64,000 nt of DNA from Tepidiphilus succinatimandens (GTDB taxonomy: Bacteria > Pseudomonadota > Gammaproteobacteria > Burkholderiales > Rhodocyclaceae): positions 35,085-99,084 of the forward strand of contig NZ_SBIK01000011.1 in assembly GCF_006503695.1 (NCBI RefSeq). The letters run 5' to 3'. Positions within the stretch are counted from its first letter, which is position 1; each line of letters begins with the position of its first letter. Shown here piece by piece: positions 33,567-41,875 of this stretch. Below the pieces are notes generated by a model. It was not told the origin of the DNA. It saw only the letters and a program-made list of their open reading frames with translations, and did no database searches. The translations under genes were made by a program, and so were the position numbers.

Positions 33567-36500
33567 CAGGCGGCGGGAGGCTGCTCGCCGGTGAGCTCCG
33601 GCGTCGATGCGGCAGCGGTTTGCTTGGTCTCGACCTGCACCAACGGGCCTTCCTCGACCTTGGGCGGGCGCACCACGGGGCGACCGAGCTGCACGATCAC
33701 TTCGGTGGGCTTGAGCCCGGCGAGCTTGGCCGGATCGGTTTCCACCCACTGCAGGCCGGCGGCGGCGAGGATCTCGCGCAGGGCTTGCGGCGTCATCTCC
33801 GGTGGCGGCGGGGGTGCCACGACCTCCGCCTTCGGCGTGGCGGATCCGGACGGCGTGGAGGGGGTCTCCTCTGGCCGGAGTTCGCTTGCCGGCACGGAGA
33901 CGGCCGTTTCCTCGCCCGCTGGAACCGCCGGCGACTCTTGGGCGGCGACCGTGCGGCTGGGTGGCGTCTGCTCGACGGGCGCCGCCTCGGTGGCCGGAGC
34001 GCTTGGGGACGGCATCGGCGTAGCCAGATCGGTGAGCGGTACGGTGGCGATTTCGACCGCCGTCCCGCCTTCGGGCCGATCGCGCCGTGCTGCCTCGGGT
34101 TCGCCCCGCGGCGTGGAGATCTCGGTCTGGCTGGCGGGAGCGGCCGTGGCCGTGGTGGGAAGGGCTTCGGGCTCGGAGGCCGCGCCTGCGCCGTCCCGCC
34201 CGACCGTCGGCGCGGGGAGTTGCGGTGGCACGAGGGTGGGCAGGTTTTCCGGCGCGGGGGCGGCGGATGACGCTTCGGGCAGAGGCGCGGCGGCGTCATC
34301 GCGCTTTTTCGCGGACCTGCGCGGCGGCTGGGCCTCGACGGCCTGGGCGTCCTCATCGCTCGCAGCGGGTTCGGCCTCGGCCTGCGCCGTTTCTTCGGTT
34401 TCGGCGGATTCGATCACCTCTGCCGATTCACCCACGGCCTTGCGGCGTGAGCGCGAGCGGCGGCGGCGTTTGGCAACGGTCTCGGACGTGGTGTCCTCGC
34501 CGGCCGCTGGCAAGACCAGTTCCAGCGTTTCTCCGGTTTCCTCCACGGCAGGCGACGGCGTGGGCTCGGCGCTAGGGGCGGAGACGGGCGTCCGGGGCGC
34601 TTGCGGTGCGCCGGGCAGGGCTTCGGGAACGGGGCTCGGAAGAGGCGCTTCGACGGGCGTACGCTCGCTGCGGCGTTCCGTCGCTTCTTCACGGCGCCGG
34701 CCCGGTTCGCGCGGCGGCCGCTCGCTGCGGCGGGATCCTTCGGCGCTACGGGGCGGGCGCGGTTGACGCCGGCTTTCAGGGCGTCGGGGCGCTTCGGCGG
34801 CGGATTCGGCTGCCGCGGGGGCTGGGATGGGCGCTTCGGCCTTGGCTGCTTCGCCCTCGCCTGGGCCCATGAGGCTGCGCAGCCAGGACTTGAGGCGCTG
34901 CACCAAGGGAGCCGGGGCTGCCGGTTTGGCCGCAGCGGCTTCGGCGGCAGGCGCGGGGGTCGGCGTGGGGGCCGGTGCGCTCGGCGAAGGGGGCGGCGTT
35001 TCGGGGGTGATGCCCTTGACGGCCGCTTCCTGGCGTCGGGCGGGTTTCTCGGTGAGCTCGGTGACACGGCTGGATTCGGGGGCGGGCGGGGTGGCCAGCT
35101 CGTAGCTCACCAGGGTGACGTCGTGCGTGTCGAGCTGGTCGTGGCGCAGGCGCACCACCTCGTAGGCCGGAGTTTCCAGGTGGCGGTTGGGGATGACGAC
35201 GATACGCACCTTGTGCCGCGCTTCGATGCGGGCGACGTCGACGCGCTTCTCGTTGAGGAGATAGGTGGCGACGTCGACCGGAACCTGGGTGTAGACGGCA
35301 GCGGTGTTCTCCTTGATCGCCTCTTCCTCGATCAGCCGCAGGATGTGCAGCGCGGCCGATTCGGTGCTGCGGATGTGGCCGGTGCCGGTGCAGCGCGGGC
35401 AGGTGATGTAGCTCGTTTCGGCGAGCGCCGGACGCAGCCGCTGGCGCGAGAGTTCCAGCAGACCGAACTTGCTGATCTTGCCCAGCTGTACGCGGGCGCG
35501 GTCGTGCTTGATGGAATCCTTGAGGCGGTTCTCGACCTCGCGCTGGTTCTTGGCCGACTCCATGTCGATGAAGTCGATGACGATGAGCCCGCCGAGGTCG
35601 CGCAGGCGCAGTTGCCGCGCGATTTCGTCGGCTGCCTCCAGGTTGGTCTTGAAGGCCGTCTCTTCGATGTCGGCTCCTTTCGTGGCGCGACCGGAGTTGA
35701 CGTCGATGGCGACCAGCGCTTCGGTGTGGTCGATGACGATGGCCCCGCCGCTCGGCAGATTCACCTGGCGCGAATAGGCCGTCTCGATCTGGTGCTCGAT
35801 CTGGAAGCGGGAGAAGAGGGGGACGTCGTCCTGGTAGCGTTTGACGCGCGGCACGCAGTCGGGCATGACGTGGGCCATGAATTGGCGCGCCTGCTCGTAG
35901 ATGTCGTCGGTGTCGCAGAGGATCTCGCCGATGTCGGGCTGGAAGTAGTCGCGGATCGCCCGAATCACCAGGGCGCTTTCCTGGTAGATGAGGAAGGGGC
36001 CGGATTGCGAGGCGGCGGCGTCTTCGATCGCACGCCACAGCTTGAGGAGGTAGTTGAGGTCCCACTGCAGTTCTTCGCGCGTGCGGCCGATGGCGGCAGT
36101 GCGGGCGATCAGGCTCATGCCTTCGGGGACGTCGAGCTCCTCGAGCAGGGCTTTGAGCTCGGCGCGCTCCTCGCCGTCGATGCGCCGCGACACGCCCCCG
36201 CCGCGCGGGTTGTTGGGCATGAGTACGAGGTAGCGGCCGGCGAGCGAGATGTAGGTGGTGAGCGCCGCCCCCTTGTTGCCACGCTCGTCTTTTTCCACCT
36301 GGACGATGAGCTCTTGCCCGACCGAGAGCGCGTCCTGCACCCGGGTGCGGCCGTTGGCCTCGGTGCTCTTCCAGTAGGTGCGGGCGACTTCCTTGAAGGG
36401 AAGAAAGCCGTGGCGATCCTCGCCGTAATCGACGAACACCGCCTCGAGGCTGGGCTCGATGCGGGTGATCACCGCTTTGTAGATGTTGCCTTTGCGCTGT

Positions 36501-36604
36501 TCGCGGCCGGATCCTTCGATGTCGAAATCGATCAGCTTCTGGCCGTCGACGATGGCGACGCGCAGTTCCTCTGGCTGCGTCGCGTTGAAGAGCATGCGTT
36601 TCAT
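33566..36604 (-). CDS. rne: Ribonuclease E
   Basis: This 1012-residue endonuclease initiates mRNA decay and processes rRNA and tRNA. The N-terminal catalytic half begins MKRMLFNATQPEELRVA, then the S1 domain (GNIYKAVITRIEPSLEAVFVDYG), the 5' sensor/RNase H-like region, the DNase-I-like fold with catalytic Asp in VAIDVNSGR and FIDM, and the zinc-link CPRCTGTG. From about residue 520 to the end it is a disordered scaffold rich in Pro, Ala, Glu and Arg. The start at 36604 follows GGGAG. It is divergent from rluC, with an unusually long gap. Confidence 0.96.
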   Translation of the reverse strand: MKRMLFNATQPEELRVAIVDGQKLIDFDIEGSGREQRKGNIYKAVITRIEPSLEAVFVDYGEDRHGFLPFKEVARTYWKSTEANGRTRVQDALSVGQELIVQVEKDERGNKGAALTTYISLAGRYLVLMPNNPRGGGVSRRIDGEERAELKALLEELDVPEGMSLIARTAAIGRTREELQWDLNYLLKLWRAIEDAAASQSGPFLIYQESALVIRAIRDYFQPDIGEILCDTDDIYEQARQFMAHVMPDCVPRVKRYQDDVPLFSRFQIEHQIETAYSRQVNLPSGGAIVIDHTEALVAIDVNSGRATKGADIEETAFKTNLEAADEIARQLRLRDLGGLIVIDFIDMESAKNQREVENRLKDSIKHDRARVQLGKISKFGLLELSRQRLRPALAETSYITCPRCTGTGHIRSTESAALHILRLIEEEAIKENTAAVYTQVPVDVATYLLNEKRVDVARIEARHKVRIVVIPNRHLETPAYEVVRLRHDQLDTHDVTLVSYELATPPAPESSRVTELTEKPARRQEAAVKGITPETPPPSPSAPAPTPTPAPAAEAAAAKPAAPAPLVQRLKSWLRSLMGPGEGEAAKAEAPIPAPAAAESAAEAPRRPESRRQPRPPRSAEGSRRSERPPREPGRRREEATERRSERTPVEAPLPSPVPEALPGAPQAPRTPVSAPSAEPTPSPAVEETGETLELVLPAAGEDTTSETVAKRRRRSRSRRKAVGESAEVIESAETEETAQAEAEPAASDEDAQAVEAQPPRRSAKKRDDAAAPLPEASSAAPAPENLPTLVPPQLPAPTVGRDGAGAASEPEALPTTATAAPASQTEISTPRGEPEAARRDRPEGGTAVEIATVPLTDLATPMPSPSAPATEAAPVEQTPPSRTVAAQESPAVPAGEETAVSVPASELRPEETPSTPSGSATPKAEVVAPPPPPEMTPQALREILAAAGLQWVETDPAKLAGLKPTEVIVQLGRPVVRPPKVEEGPLVQVETKQTAAASTPELTGEQPPAA

Positions 36605-37076
36605 CGTGTCGTCACTCCCGCGCTGCGGGCGGACGCGAACGGGCAGCGGCCCGGTGAGGGTCGACGTCAGCGCGCGGAGGCGCCGTTCCGCGGCGGCCGT
36701 TGAGGCCGCACGGGGCAAGGGACTGCGCCGTGCAGTGCGGGAGGCGTGGGGCCTGGATTCGGTGGCACCATGTCGTCGATCATCTCTTCGGTTCTGCCGC
36801 ACCGTTCGGGGTGCGGCGGACTGCATTCCTGTTCGTGTCCGCCCGAGCCGTTCAAGTTGAGAAAAAAGTCGATAAGGCCGGGCGAGCCTGGTGTTCCGCC
36901 GGTTCATCCAACGCGGCGCCGAAAAGACGGGCGCCGGGTCGGAGGGGTTGTTCGATTCCGGTCGGGCGGGAGCACGGCGTCTTCTCGACGGGCTCGACCG
37001 CTCGAAGTCGGTCCACTCCGGGTGGACGTTGCACGACGACTCGACCGTGAATCGAAGCGATAGTATATTCGGGAAG
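36605..37076. promoter_or_regulatory. 472-base rne-rluC intergenic region / rne leader
   Basis: No convincing gene lies here. On the rluC side the promoter is at the far right end. On the minus strand it probably encodes a long rne 5' leader. A stable hairpin GCCGCACC-N6-GGTGCGGC is at 36796-36817 and a GGCGCC-containing stem near 36920-36940. The E. coli rne leader also contains hairpins through which RNase E autoregulates; the same role here is inference. Confidence 0.5.
37041..37069 (+). promoter_or_regulatory. rluC promoter close to the start codon
   Basis: TCGACC (37041-37046), 17 bases, TATATT (37064-37069). The rluC ATG begins eight bases later at 37077, so transcription would start on or one base before it. 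Confidence 0.55.
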
Positions 37077-38033
37077 ATGATGGAACGCAAAATTTCTCCC
37101 GCGGCGCAGGAGTGGTGCGTCGACGAGGCGGGCGCAGGACAGCGCCTGGACAACTACCTCTTGCGCCACCTCAAGGGGGTGCCGAAGAGCCATGTCTATC
37201 GCATCATCCGCAGCGGCGAGGTGCGCGTCGACGGGCGTCGGGCACAGGCGCAGACGCGCCTGGCGCAAGGGCAGCGGGTGCGCGTGCCGCCGGTGCGCGT
37301 GGCCGAGGCTCCCCAGCGCCCGGCGATTCCCGCCGGGCCGCCGCTGCCGGTGATCCATGAGGACGAAGACTTGCTCGTCCTCGACAAGCCGGCCGGGTTG
37401 GCGGTGCATGGCGGCTCCGGCGTCGCGTTCGGGGTGATCGAACGCTTGCGCGCCGAGCGACCCGGGGCGTCGCTGCTCGAGCTGGTACATCGGCTCGATC
37501 GCGAGACTTCCGGCCTGCTGATGGTGGCCAAGCGCCGCTCGACCCTGAAGGCGCTGCAGGATGCCTTGCGCGCCGGGCAAGTGCGCAAGCGCTATCTCGC
37601 CTTGGTCCACGGCCTCGTCGAGCACCCCGTGCAGCACGTACGCGCGCCGCTCTTCAAGTACCTTACGCCGGAAGGAGAGCGGCGCGTGCGCGTCAGCCCC
37701 GAGGGGAAGGTCGCGCACAGCATCGTGCGGCGTCTGCGGCGCTGGCCGCAGGCGGGTTATACCCTGGTCGAAGTGGAACTGAAGACGGGGCGCACGCATC
37801 AGATTCGCGTGCATATGGCGCATCTGGGGCATCCGCTGGTGGGCGACGAGAAGTACGGCCGTTTCGCCGCCAACAAGGCGTTGGCGCGAGCGGGATTCGA
37901 TCGCATGTTCCTGCACGCGGCATTTCTTTCTTTCGTGCATCCGCGCTCGGGGCTGCGTCTCGAACTGGAGGCGCCGCTGCCACCGGAGTTGGGGGAATTC
38001 TTGGCCGGTCTGGGGCCGGGGGAGGAAGGGTGA
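37077..38033 (+). CDS. rluC: 23S rRNA pseudouridine synthase (RluC/RluD family)
   Basis: This 318-residue enzyme has an N-terminal S4 RNA-binding domain (about residues 15-75, LDNYLLRHLKGVPKSHVYRIIRSGEVRVDG) and the RluA-type catalytic domain with the active Asp in HRLDRETSGLL, followed by KTGRTHQIRVH. Placement beside rne favours RluC. Two adjacent ATGs (37077, 37080) are possible; the promoter sits so close that the message may be leaderless. The stop overlaps the GTG of the next gene. Confidence 0.9.
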   Translation: MMERKISPAAQEWCVDEAGAGQRLDNYLLRHLKGVPKSHVYRIIRSGEVRVDGRRAQAQTRLAQGQRVRVPPVRVAEAPQRPAIPAGPPLPVIHEDEDLLVLDKPAGLAVHGGSGVAFGVIERLRAERPGASLLELVHRLDRETSGLLMVAKRRSTLKALQDALRAGQVRKRYLALVHGLVEHPVQHVRAPLFKYLTPEGERRVRVSPEGKVAHSIVRRLRRWPQAGYTLVEVELKTGRTHQIRVHMAHLGHPLVGDEKYGRFAANKALARAGFDRMFLHAAFLSFVHPRSGLRLELEAPLPPELGEFLAGLGPGEEG

Positions 38034-38716
38034 GCGCATTCGAGCTGGTGGTGTTCGATTGGGACGGCACGCTGATGGATTCGACGGCGGCCATCGTCCG
38101 GGCGATGCAGCGCGCCGCCGAGGAGCTGGGGATTGCGCCGCCACCGGCCGAGCGGGCGCGCCACGTGATCGGCCTGGGGCTGGCCGATGCCTTGCGCCAG
38201 GCGCTGCCGGAGTTGCCGCCGCAGCGCTATCCGGAGATGGCGGCGCGCTACCGCCACCATTACTTGTCGCATGACGGCGAGCTCGCCCTCTTTCCCGGCG
38301 TCGAGGAGCTCCTTGCGCGACTCGTGGCCGCCGGGCGCTACGTGGCGGTGGCCACCGGCAAGAGCCGGCTGGGGCTGGAGCGGGCGCTCGATCATTCGGG
38401 CCTGCGCCGCTACGTGATGGCCTCGCGCACGGCCGATGAGTGCCATTCCAAGCCGCATCCGCAGATGCTGCAGGAGCTGCTGGAGGAATTCGCCGTGCCG
38501 CCCGAGCGGGCGGTGATGATCGGCGATACGACGCACGACCTGCTCATGGCCCAGGCGGCGGGGACGGCCGGCATCGGCGTGGCCTACGGAGCGCATCCGC
38601 GCGAGGCGCTCGCGGCGCTGCGGCCGTTGTCGGTGGTGGATGCGCCGCGTGCGCTCGCGCCGCTATTGCTGGGCGAGGAAGCCGAAGACGGTCGGGCGCT
38701 TGCCCAGCGTCGGTAA
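38030..38716 (+). CDS. HAD-family hydrolase (phosphoglycolate phosphatase-like)
   Basis: This 228-residue HAD subfamily IA phosphatase has motif I DWDGTLMDST at residues 10-19, a cap domain, motif II around VAVATGKS, the motif III lysine in SKPHPQML and motif IV MIGDTTHDLLMA. The substrate could be phosphoglycolate, pyrimidine nucleotides or another small phosphate. The GTG start overlaps the rluC stop (GTGA) and is preceded by GGAGGAAG. Its last 54 bases overlap the convergent methyltransferase gene. Confidence 0.88.
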   Translation: MSAFELVVFDWDGTLMDSTAAIVRAMQRAAEELGIAPPPAERARHVIGLGLADALRQALPELPPQRYPEMAARYRHHYLSHDGELALFPGVEELLARLVAAGRYVAVATGKSRLGLERALDHSGLRRYVMASRTADECHSKPHPQMLQELLEEFAVPPERAVMIGDTTHDLLMAQAAGTAGIGVAYGAHPREALAALRPLSVVDAPRALAPLLLGEEAEDGRALAQRR

Positions 38717-39376
38717 AGGCTCGGCGCGCCAGCGCGCGACGGGGGCGGTGCGGATCCACTGATCCGGCTGGGTGAGGTGGCAGGCCACGCACAGCAGCGT
38801 CGTCGGCGCCAGCACCTGCGCCAGGGTTTCGAGCATGCGCTCGTTGCGATACGGCGTTTCGATGAAGAACTGGCTCTGCCTCCGGGCGCGGGATTCTGCT
38901 TCCAGCGCGGCGATGGCAGCGGCGCGCTCTGACGGCGGGATCGGCAGGTAGCCGTGGAAGGCGAAACGCTGGCCGTCGAGGCCGCTGCCCATGAGCGCGA
39001 GCAGGATGGCCGAGGGGCCGACGAGGGGGACTACGGCGATGCCGCGTCGATGCGCCCGGGCGACCAGCGCTGCTCCCGGGTCGGCCACGCCGGGACAGCC
39101 GGCATCCGACATCAGACCGAGGTCCTCGCCTTCCAGGCAAGGGGCGAGCAGCACGTCCAGGGCGGCTGGGGCAGGAGATTCGGGGAGGCGCTGTAGCAAG
39201 AGTGCGGCGATCGGCCCCGGGTGTCCCAGGCGCTTGAGGGCAGCGCGGGCCGGTTTTTCGTTTTCGACGACGAAACGGCGCAGGCGCTGTATTTCGCGCA
39301 GGTGCTCGGGGGGCAGCAGCGGCGGACCTCCGTCGCCGAGCGGCGTGGGGATGAGCAGCAGGCGCCCCGGGGTCAC
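38663..39376 (-). CDS. SAM-dependent methyltransferase, RsmI-like tetrapyrrole methylase family
   Basis: This 237-residue protein has the tetrapyrrole-methylase fold: N-terminal GRLLLIPTPLGD, then GLMSDAGCPGVADPGAALV, the VGPSAILLALMGSGL loop and the FIETPYRNERML segment. These are the signature elements of RsmI (16S rRNA C1402 2'-O methylation), but it is shorter than the roughly 280 residues of canonical RsmI and lacks the usual C-terminal extension. It may be a paralogue. Its GTG overlaps the maf stop (GTGA), so the two form an operon; the 3' end overlaps the HAD gene. Confidence 0.85.
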   Translation of the reverse strand: MTPGRLLLIPTPLGDGGPPLLPPEHLREIQRLRRFVVENEKPARAALKRLGHPGPIAALLLQRLPESPAPAALDVLLAPCLEGEDLGLMSDAGCPGVADPGAALVARAHRRGIAVVPLVGPSAILLALMGSGLDGQRFAFHGYLPIPPSERAAAIAALEAESRARRQSQFFIETPYRNERMLETLAQVLAPTTLLCVACHLTQPDQWIRTAPVARWRAEPLPTLGKRPTVFGFLAQQ

Positions 39377-39954
39377 GGCAGCGCCCAGCCGAGGCGGCGC
39401 AGCATCCGCGCCGTAGCGATGAGCGGCAGGCCGATGAGGGCGGTGGGATCGCTCGATTCGACCGCCTCGAGCAACGCGATGCCGAGCCCCTCGGCCTTGG
39501 CGCTGCCAGCGCAGTCGAGCGGCCGTTCGCGCTCGACGTAGCGCACGATCTCCTCGTCGGTGAGATCGGCGCGAAAGCGCACCCGGGTGGGCACGAGTTC
39601 GGTCTGGACGTGGCCCTCTTCGTCGAGCACGCACACGGCGGTGGAGAATTCCACCGTCTGTCCGCGCATGCGCCGCAACTGCTCGATGGCGCGCTGCGCG
39701 CTGCCGGGCTTGCCGAAGCGCTCATCGCCGAGGTGGGCGACCTGGTCGCTGCCGATGACGTGGCAAGCTTCGCCGAGCGTTGCCGCGACCGCGCGGGCCT
39801 TGGCTTCGGCCAGTCGCCGTGCCGTCTGTTCCGGCGGCTCTTCGGGCAGCGGCGTCTCGTCTACCTGCGGAGCGATGGCGACGAATGGTACGCCGAATCG
39901 TTCGAGGAGCTGGCGGCGGTAGGAGGAGGTCGAGGCGAGGATCAGGCGGGGCAT
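39373..39954 (-). CDS. maf: Maf/YceF-like nucleotide pyrophosphatase
   Basis: This 193-residue Maf-family house-cleaning pyrophosphatase hydrolyses modified nucleoside triphosphates; its position beside yceD points to the YceF subgroup (m7GTP). The substrate loop ASTSSYRRQLLE is at the N-terminus, DETP follows, and the catalytic Asp is in GSDQV. The ATG at 39954 is preferred over an upstream TTG at 39972, which overlaps the divergent yceD promoter. It is translationally coupled to the methyltransferase gene downstream. Confidence 0.92.
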   Translation of the reverse strand: MPRLILASTSSYRRQLLERFGVPFVAIAPQVDETPLPEEPPEQTARRLAEAKARAVAATLGEACHVIGSDQVAHLGDERFGKPGSAQRAIEQLRRMRGQTVEFSTAVCVLDEEGHVQTELVPTRVRFRADLTDEEIVRYVERERPLDCAGSAKAEGLGIALLEAVESSDPTALIGLPLIATARMLRRLGWALP

Positions 39955-39965
39955 GGTAGTATTTT

Positions 39966-39994
39966 TTGACAAAAACGTCGGGAAATCTTATCAT
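39966..39994 (+). promoter_or_regulatory. Near-consensus promoter of the yceD-rpmF operon
   Basis: TTGACA (39966-39971), 17 bases, TATCAT (39989-39994). It is the best sigma-70 match in the window. The yceD ATG is at 40004, so the leader would be about three bases. The -35 lies against the divergent maf start. Confidence 0.85.
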
Positions 39995-40003
39995 TATCGA
40001 CTT

Positions 40004-40492
40004 ATGTCGCAAAACGTGATTGTGTCCGATCCGCTGGCGTTCGCCCGGGATGCCGCTTCGCTCTCCGGCGAGTTCGGCTCGGCCGAGCTGCCGCGTCTGG
40101 CCGCTTCCTCGCTCGAGCTGGGGGCGGTGCGCTGGCATGTCTCGGGGCTGCGCCTCGAGGATGGCCGTGCCGCGCTCGAGGTGAGCGCGCAGGGTGTGGC
40201 AGTGCTGCGCTGCGAGCGTTGTCTGGAGCCGATGGACTGGGTCTTCGCCGTGGCGCGGCGCCTGTCGCTGTATCGCGCCGACGAGCTCATTCCCGACGAG
40301 GAGCTCGAGGACGAATCCTGCGACGCGATCCACTTTGCCGGCACGATTGACGTGGCGAGCCTCGTCGAGGACGAGATCCTGCTCGAGTTGCCCGTTTTTG
40401 CGCGGCACGAAGTCTGCGAGCCACCGGGGCCGTGGGAGGCAGGCGAGAAGCCGTCGCCTTTTGCAGTCTTGGCGCAGTTGAAGCGTTCGTGA
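40004..40492 (+). CDS. yceD: YceD family protein (DUF177, 23S rRNA accumulation)
   Basis: This 162-residue protein has the DUF177 CxxC element (LRCERCLEP near residue 68) and the acidic segment EELEDESCDAIHFAG. YceD homologues are needed for normal 23S rRNA accumulation and nearly always precede rpmF, as here (62 bases later). The start at 40004 is set by the promoter, which leaves almost no leader; upstream in-frame codons lie inside the promoter itself. Confidence 0.9.
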   Translation: MSQNVIVSDPLAFARDAASLSGEFGSAELPRLAASSLELGAVRWHVSGLRLEDGRAALEVSAQGVAVLRCERCLEPMDWVFAVARRLSLYRADELIPDEELEDESCDAIHFAGTIDVASLVEDEILLELPVFARHEVCEPPGPWEAGEKPSPFAVLAQLKRS

Positions 40493-40510
40493 GATAATAC
40501 CCAGCTTTTT

Positions 40511-40528
40511 GGCCGGCATCGTCCGGCC
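40511..40528 (+). repeat. Hairpin between yceD and rpmF
   Basis: GGCCGG (40511-40516) and CCGGCC (40523-40528) pair perfectly with a six-base loop, 27 bases before the rpmF ATG and just after a -10-like GATAAT/TAATAC near 40494-40500. It may be part of a separate rpmF leader. Confidence 0.45.
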
Positions 40529-40554
40529 GGTTCGAACGAGAGGAGTATCCGGTC

Positions 40555-40734
40555 ATGGCCGTTCAGCAGAACAAGAAGTCCCCTTCCAAGCGTGGGATGC
40601 ACCGTGCGCACCAGGCGCTGAAGAATCCGCCGATCGCCGTCGATCCGACCACGGGTGAAGTGCATCTGCGCCATCACGTCACGCCGAGCGGCTTTTACCG
40701 TGGCCGCAAGGTGATCGACGTCAGCGGCGAGTGA
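40555..40734 (+). CDS. rpmF: 50S ribosomal protein L32
   Basis: This 59-residue basic protein reads [19 protein letters not shown] at its start and contains [12 protein letters not shown] and GFYRGRKV, typical of bacterial L32. It lacks the CxxC zinc pair found in some L32 proteins, as is usual in proteobacteria. GAGAGGAG precedes the ATG. It is embedded in the conserved yceD-rpmF-plsX-fab cluster linking ribosome and lipid synthesis. A terminator-like hairpin follows before plsX. Confidence 0.97.
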   Translation: MAVQQNKKSPSKRGMHRAHQALKNPPIAVDPTTGEVHLRHHVTPSGFYRGRKVIDVSGE

Positions 40735-40761
40735 TCCCTGCGTTTCTGCGCCCGATGATCT

Positions 40762-40806
40762 CGTGCAATCGTTCGCGCTGCCTGGTGCCGCGGTTGCACG
40801 TTTTTT
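40762..40806 (+). terminator. Intrinsic terminator between rpmF and plsX
   Basis: CGTGCAATCG (40762-40771) pairs with CGGTTGCACG (40791-40800), ten pairs with one U-G, followed by six T (40801-40806). It lies directly in front of the plsX ATG at 40817, so either transcription is attenuated or plsX-fabH has its own promoter. Confidence 0.75.
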
Positions 40807-40816
40807 GTGACCGATC

Positions 40817-41875
40817 ATGACGGATTCCGAGAGCGAAGGTTCGCTCGTGCTCGCCGTCGATTGCATGGGCGGCGATCATGGCCCTCAGGTCACGCTGCCG
40901 GCGATCGAGGCGTTCTTGCGCCGGCGCTCCGGCGTGTCGGTGCTGGCGGTGGGGCAGCCAGAGGCGCTCGAAGCGGAAGTCGCGCGTCTGCGGCGTCGCT
41001 TTGGCGGGCGCATCGAGCTCGCGCCGGCTTCCCAGGTCGTCGGGATGGACGAGGCGCCCACTTCCGCCATGCGCAACAAGAAGGATTCCTCCCTGCGCGT
41101 GGCTATCGAGCAGATCAAGGCCGGCCGGGCGCAGGCGGCGGTCTCGGCGGGCAATACGGGGGCGCTGATGTCGATCGCGCGCTTCGTGCTGAAGACGCTG
41201 CCCGGCATCGATCGCCCGGCGATCGCCACGGTGCTGCCGGCGCGCGGCAGCCGCGTCTGGGTGCTCGACCTGGGGGCCAACGTCGATTGCACCGCCGAGC
41301 ACCTGCGCCAATTCGGCATCATGGGGTCGCTGCTCGTATCCGCGGTCGAACAGGTGGAGCGCCCGCGGGTGGGGCTGCTCAACATCGGCACCGAGGACAT
41401 CAAAGGCAATCAGGTGGTGCGCGAGGCCGCGGCGCTCTTGCGTACCACCGATCTCAATTTCGTCGGCAACGTCGAGGACATCTATTCCGGTCAGGCGGAT
41501 GTGGTGGTGTGCGACGGCTTCGTCGGCAACGTCGCCCTCAAGACCACCGAGGGCCTGGCGCAGATGCTCGCGCTCATCCTGCGCGAGGAATTCAACCGCA
41601 ATCTGCTCACCCGCCTCATGGGGCTGGCGGCCTATCCGGTGCTCAAGCACTTCAAGGCCCGCGTCGATCCGCGCCGCTACAATGGAGCGGTGCTGGTGGG
41701 GCTGCGCGGCGTCGTGGTGAAGAGCCACGGCGGGGCCGATGCCTATGCCTTCGGCCAGGCGCTGGATCGGGCGGCCGAGGCGGCAGCGCATCGCCTGGTC
41801 GAGCGCATCGAACAAAAAATGGCCGGGGCGTGGCCGCGGGCCGCTTCGCCCGTCACCGAGGTGTCATCGTCATGA
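40817..41875 (+). CDS. plsX: Phosphate acyltransferase PlsX
   Basis: This 352-residue enzyme converts acyl-ACP and phosphate to acyl-phosphate for phospholipid synthesis. The family start [17 protein letters not shown], the [12 protein letters not shown] segment, the [12 protein letters not shown] loop and the C-terminal [11 protein letters not shown] are present. Its stop overlaps the fabH ATG by four bases. It starts 10 bases after the T tract of the rpmF terminator, with no obvious Shine-Dalgarno site. Length is normal. Confidence 0.97.
   Translation: MTDSESEGSLVLAVDCMGGDHGPQVTLPAIEAFLRRRSGVSVLAVGQPEALEAEVARLRRRFGGRIELAPASQVVGMDEAPTSAMRNKKDSSLRVAIEQIKAGRAQAAVSAGNTGALMSIARFVLKTLPGIDRPAIATVLPARGSRVWVLDLGANVDCTAEHLRQFGIMGSLLVSAVEQVERPRVGLLNIGTEDIKGNQVVREAAALLRTTDLNFVGNVEDIYSGQADVVVCDGFVGNVALKTTEGLAQMLALILREEFNRNLLTRLMGLAAYPVLKHFKARVDPRRYNGAVLVGLRGVVVKSHGGADAYAFGQALDRAAEAAAHRLVERIEQKMAGAWPRAASPVTEVSSS

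Noticed and set aside
36605..37153. N-terminal extension of rne by 183 codons
   Set aside because: RNase E family N-termini begin at MKRMLFNA; the extension is low-complexity leader sequence and overlaps the rluC start.
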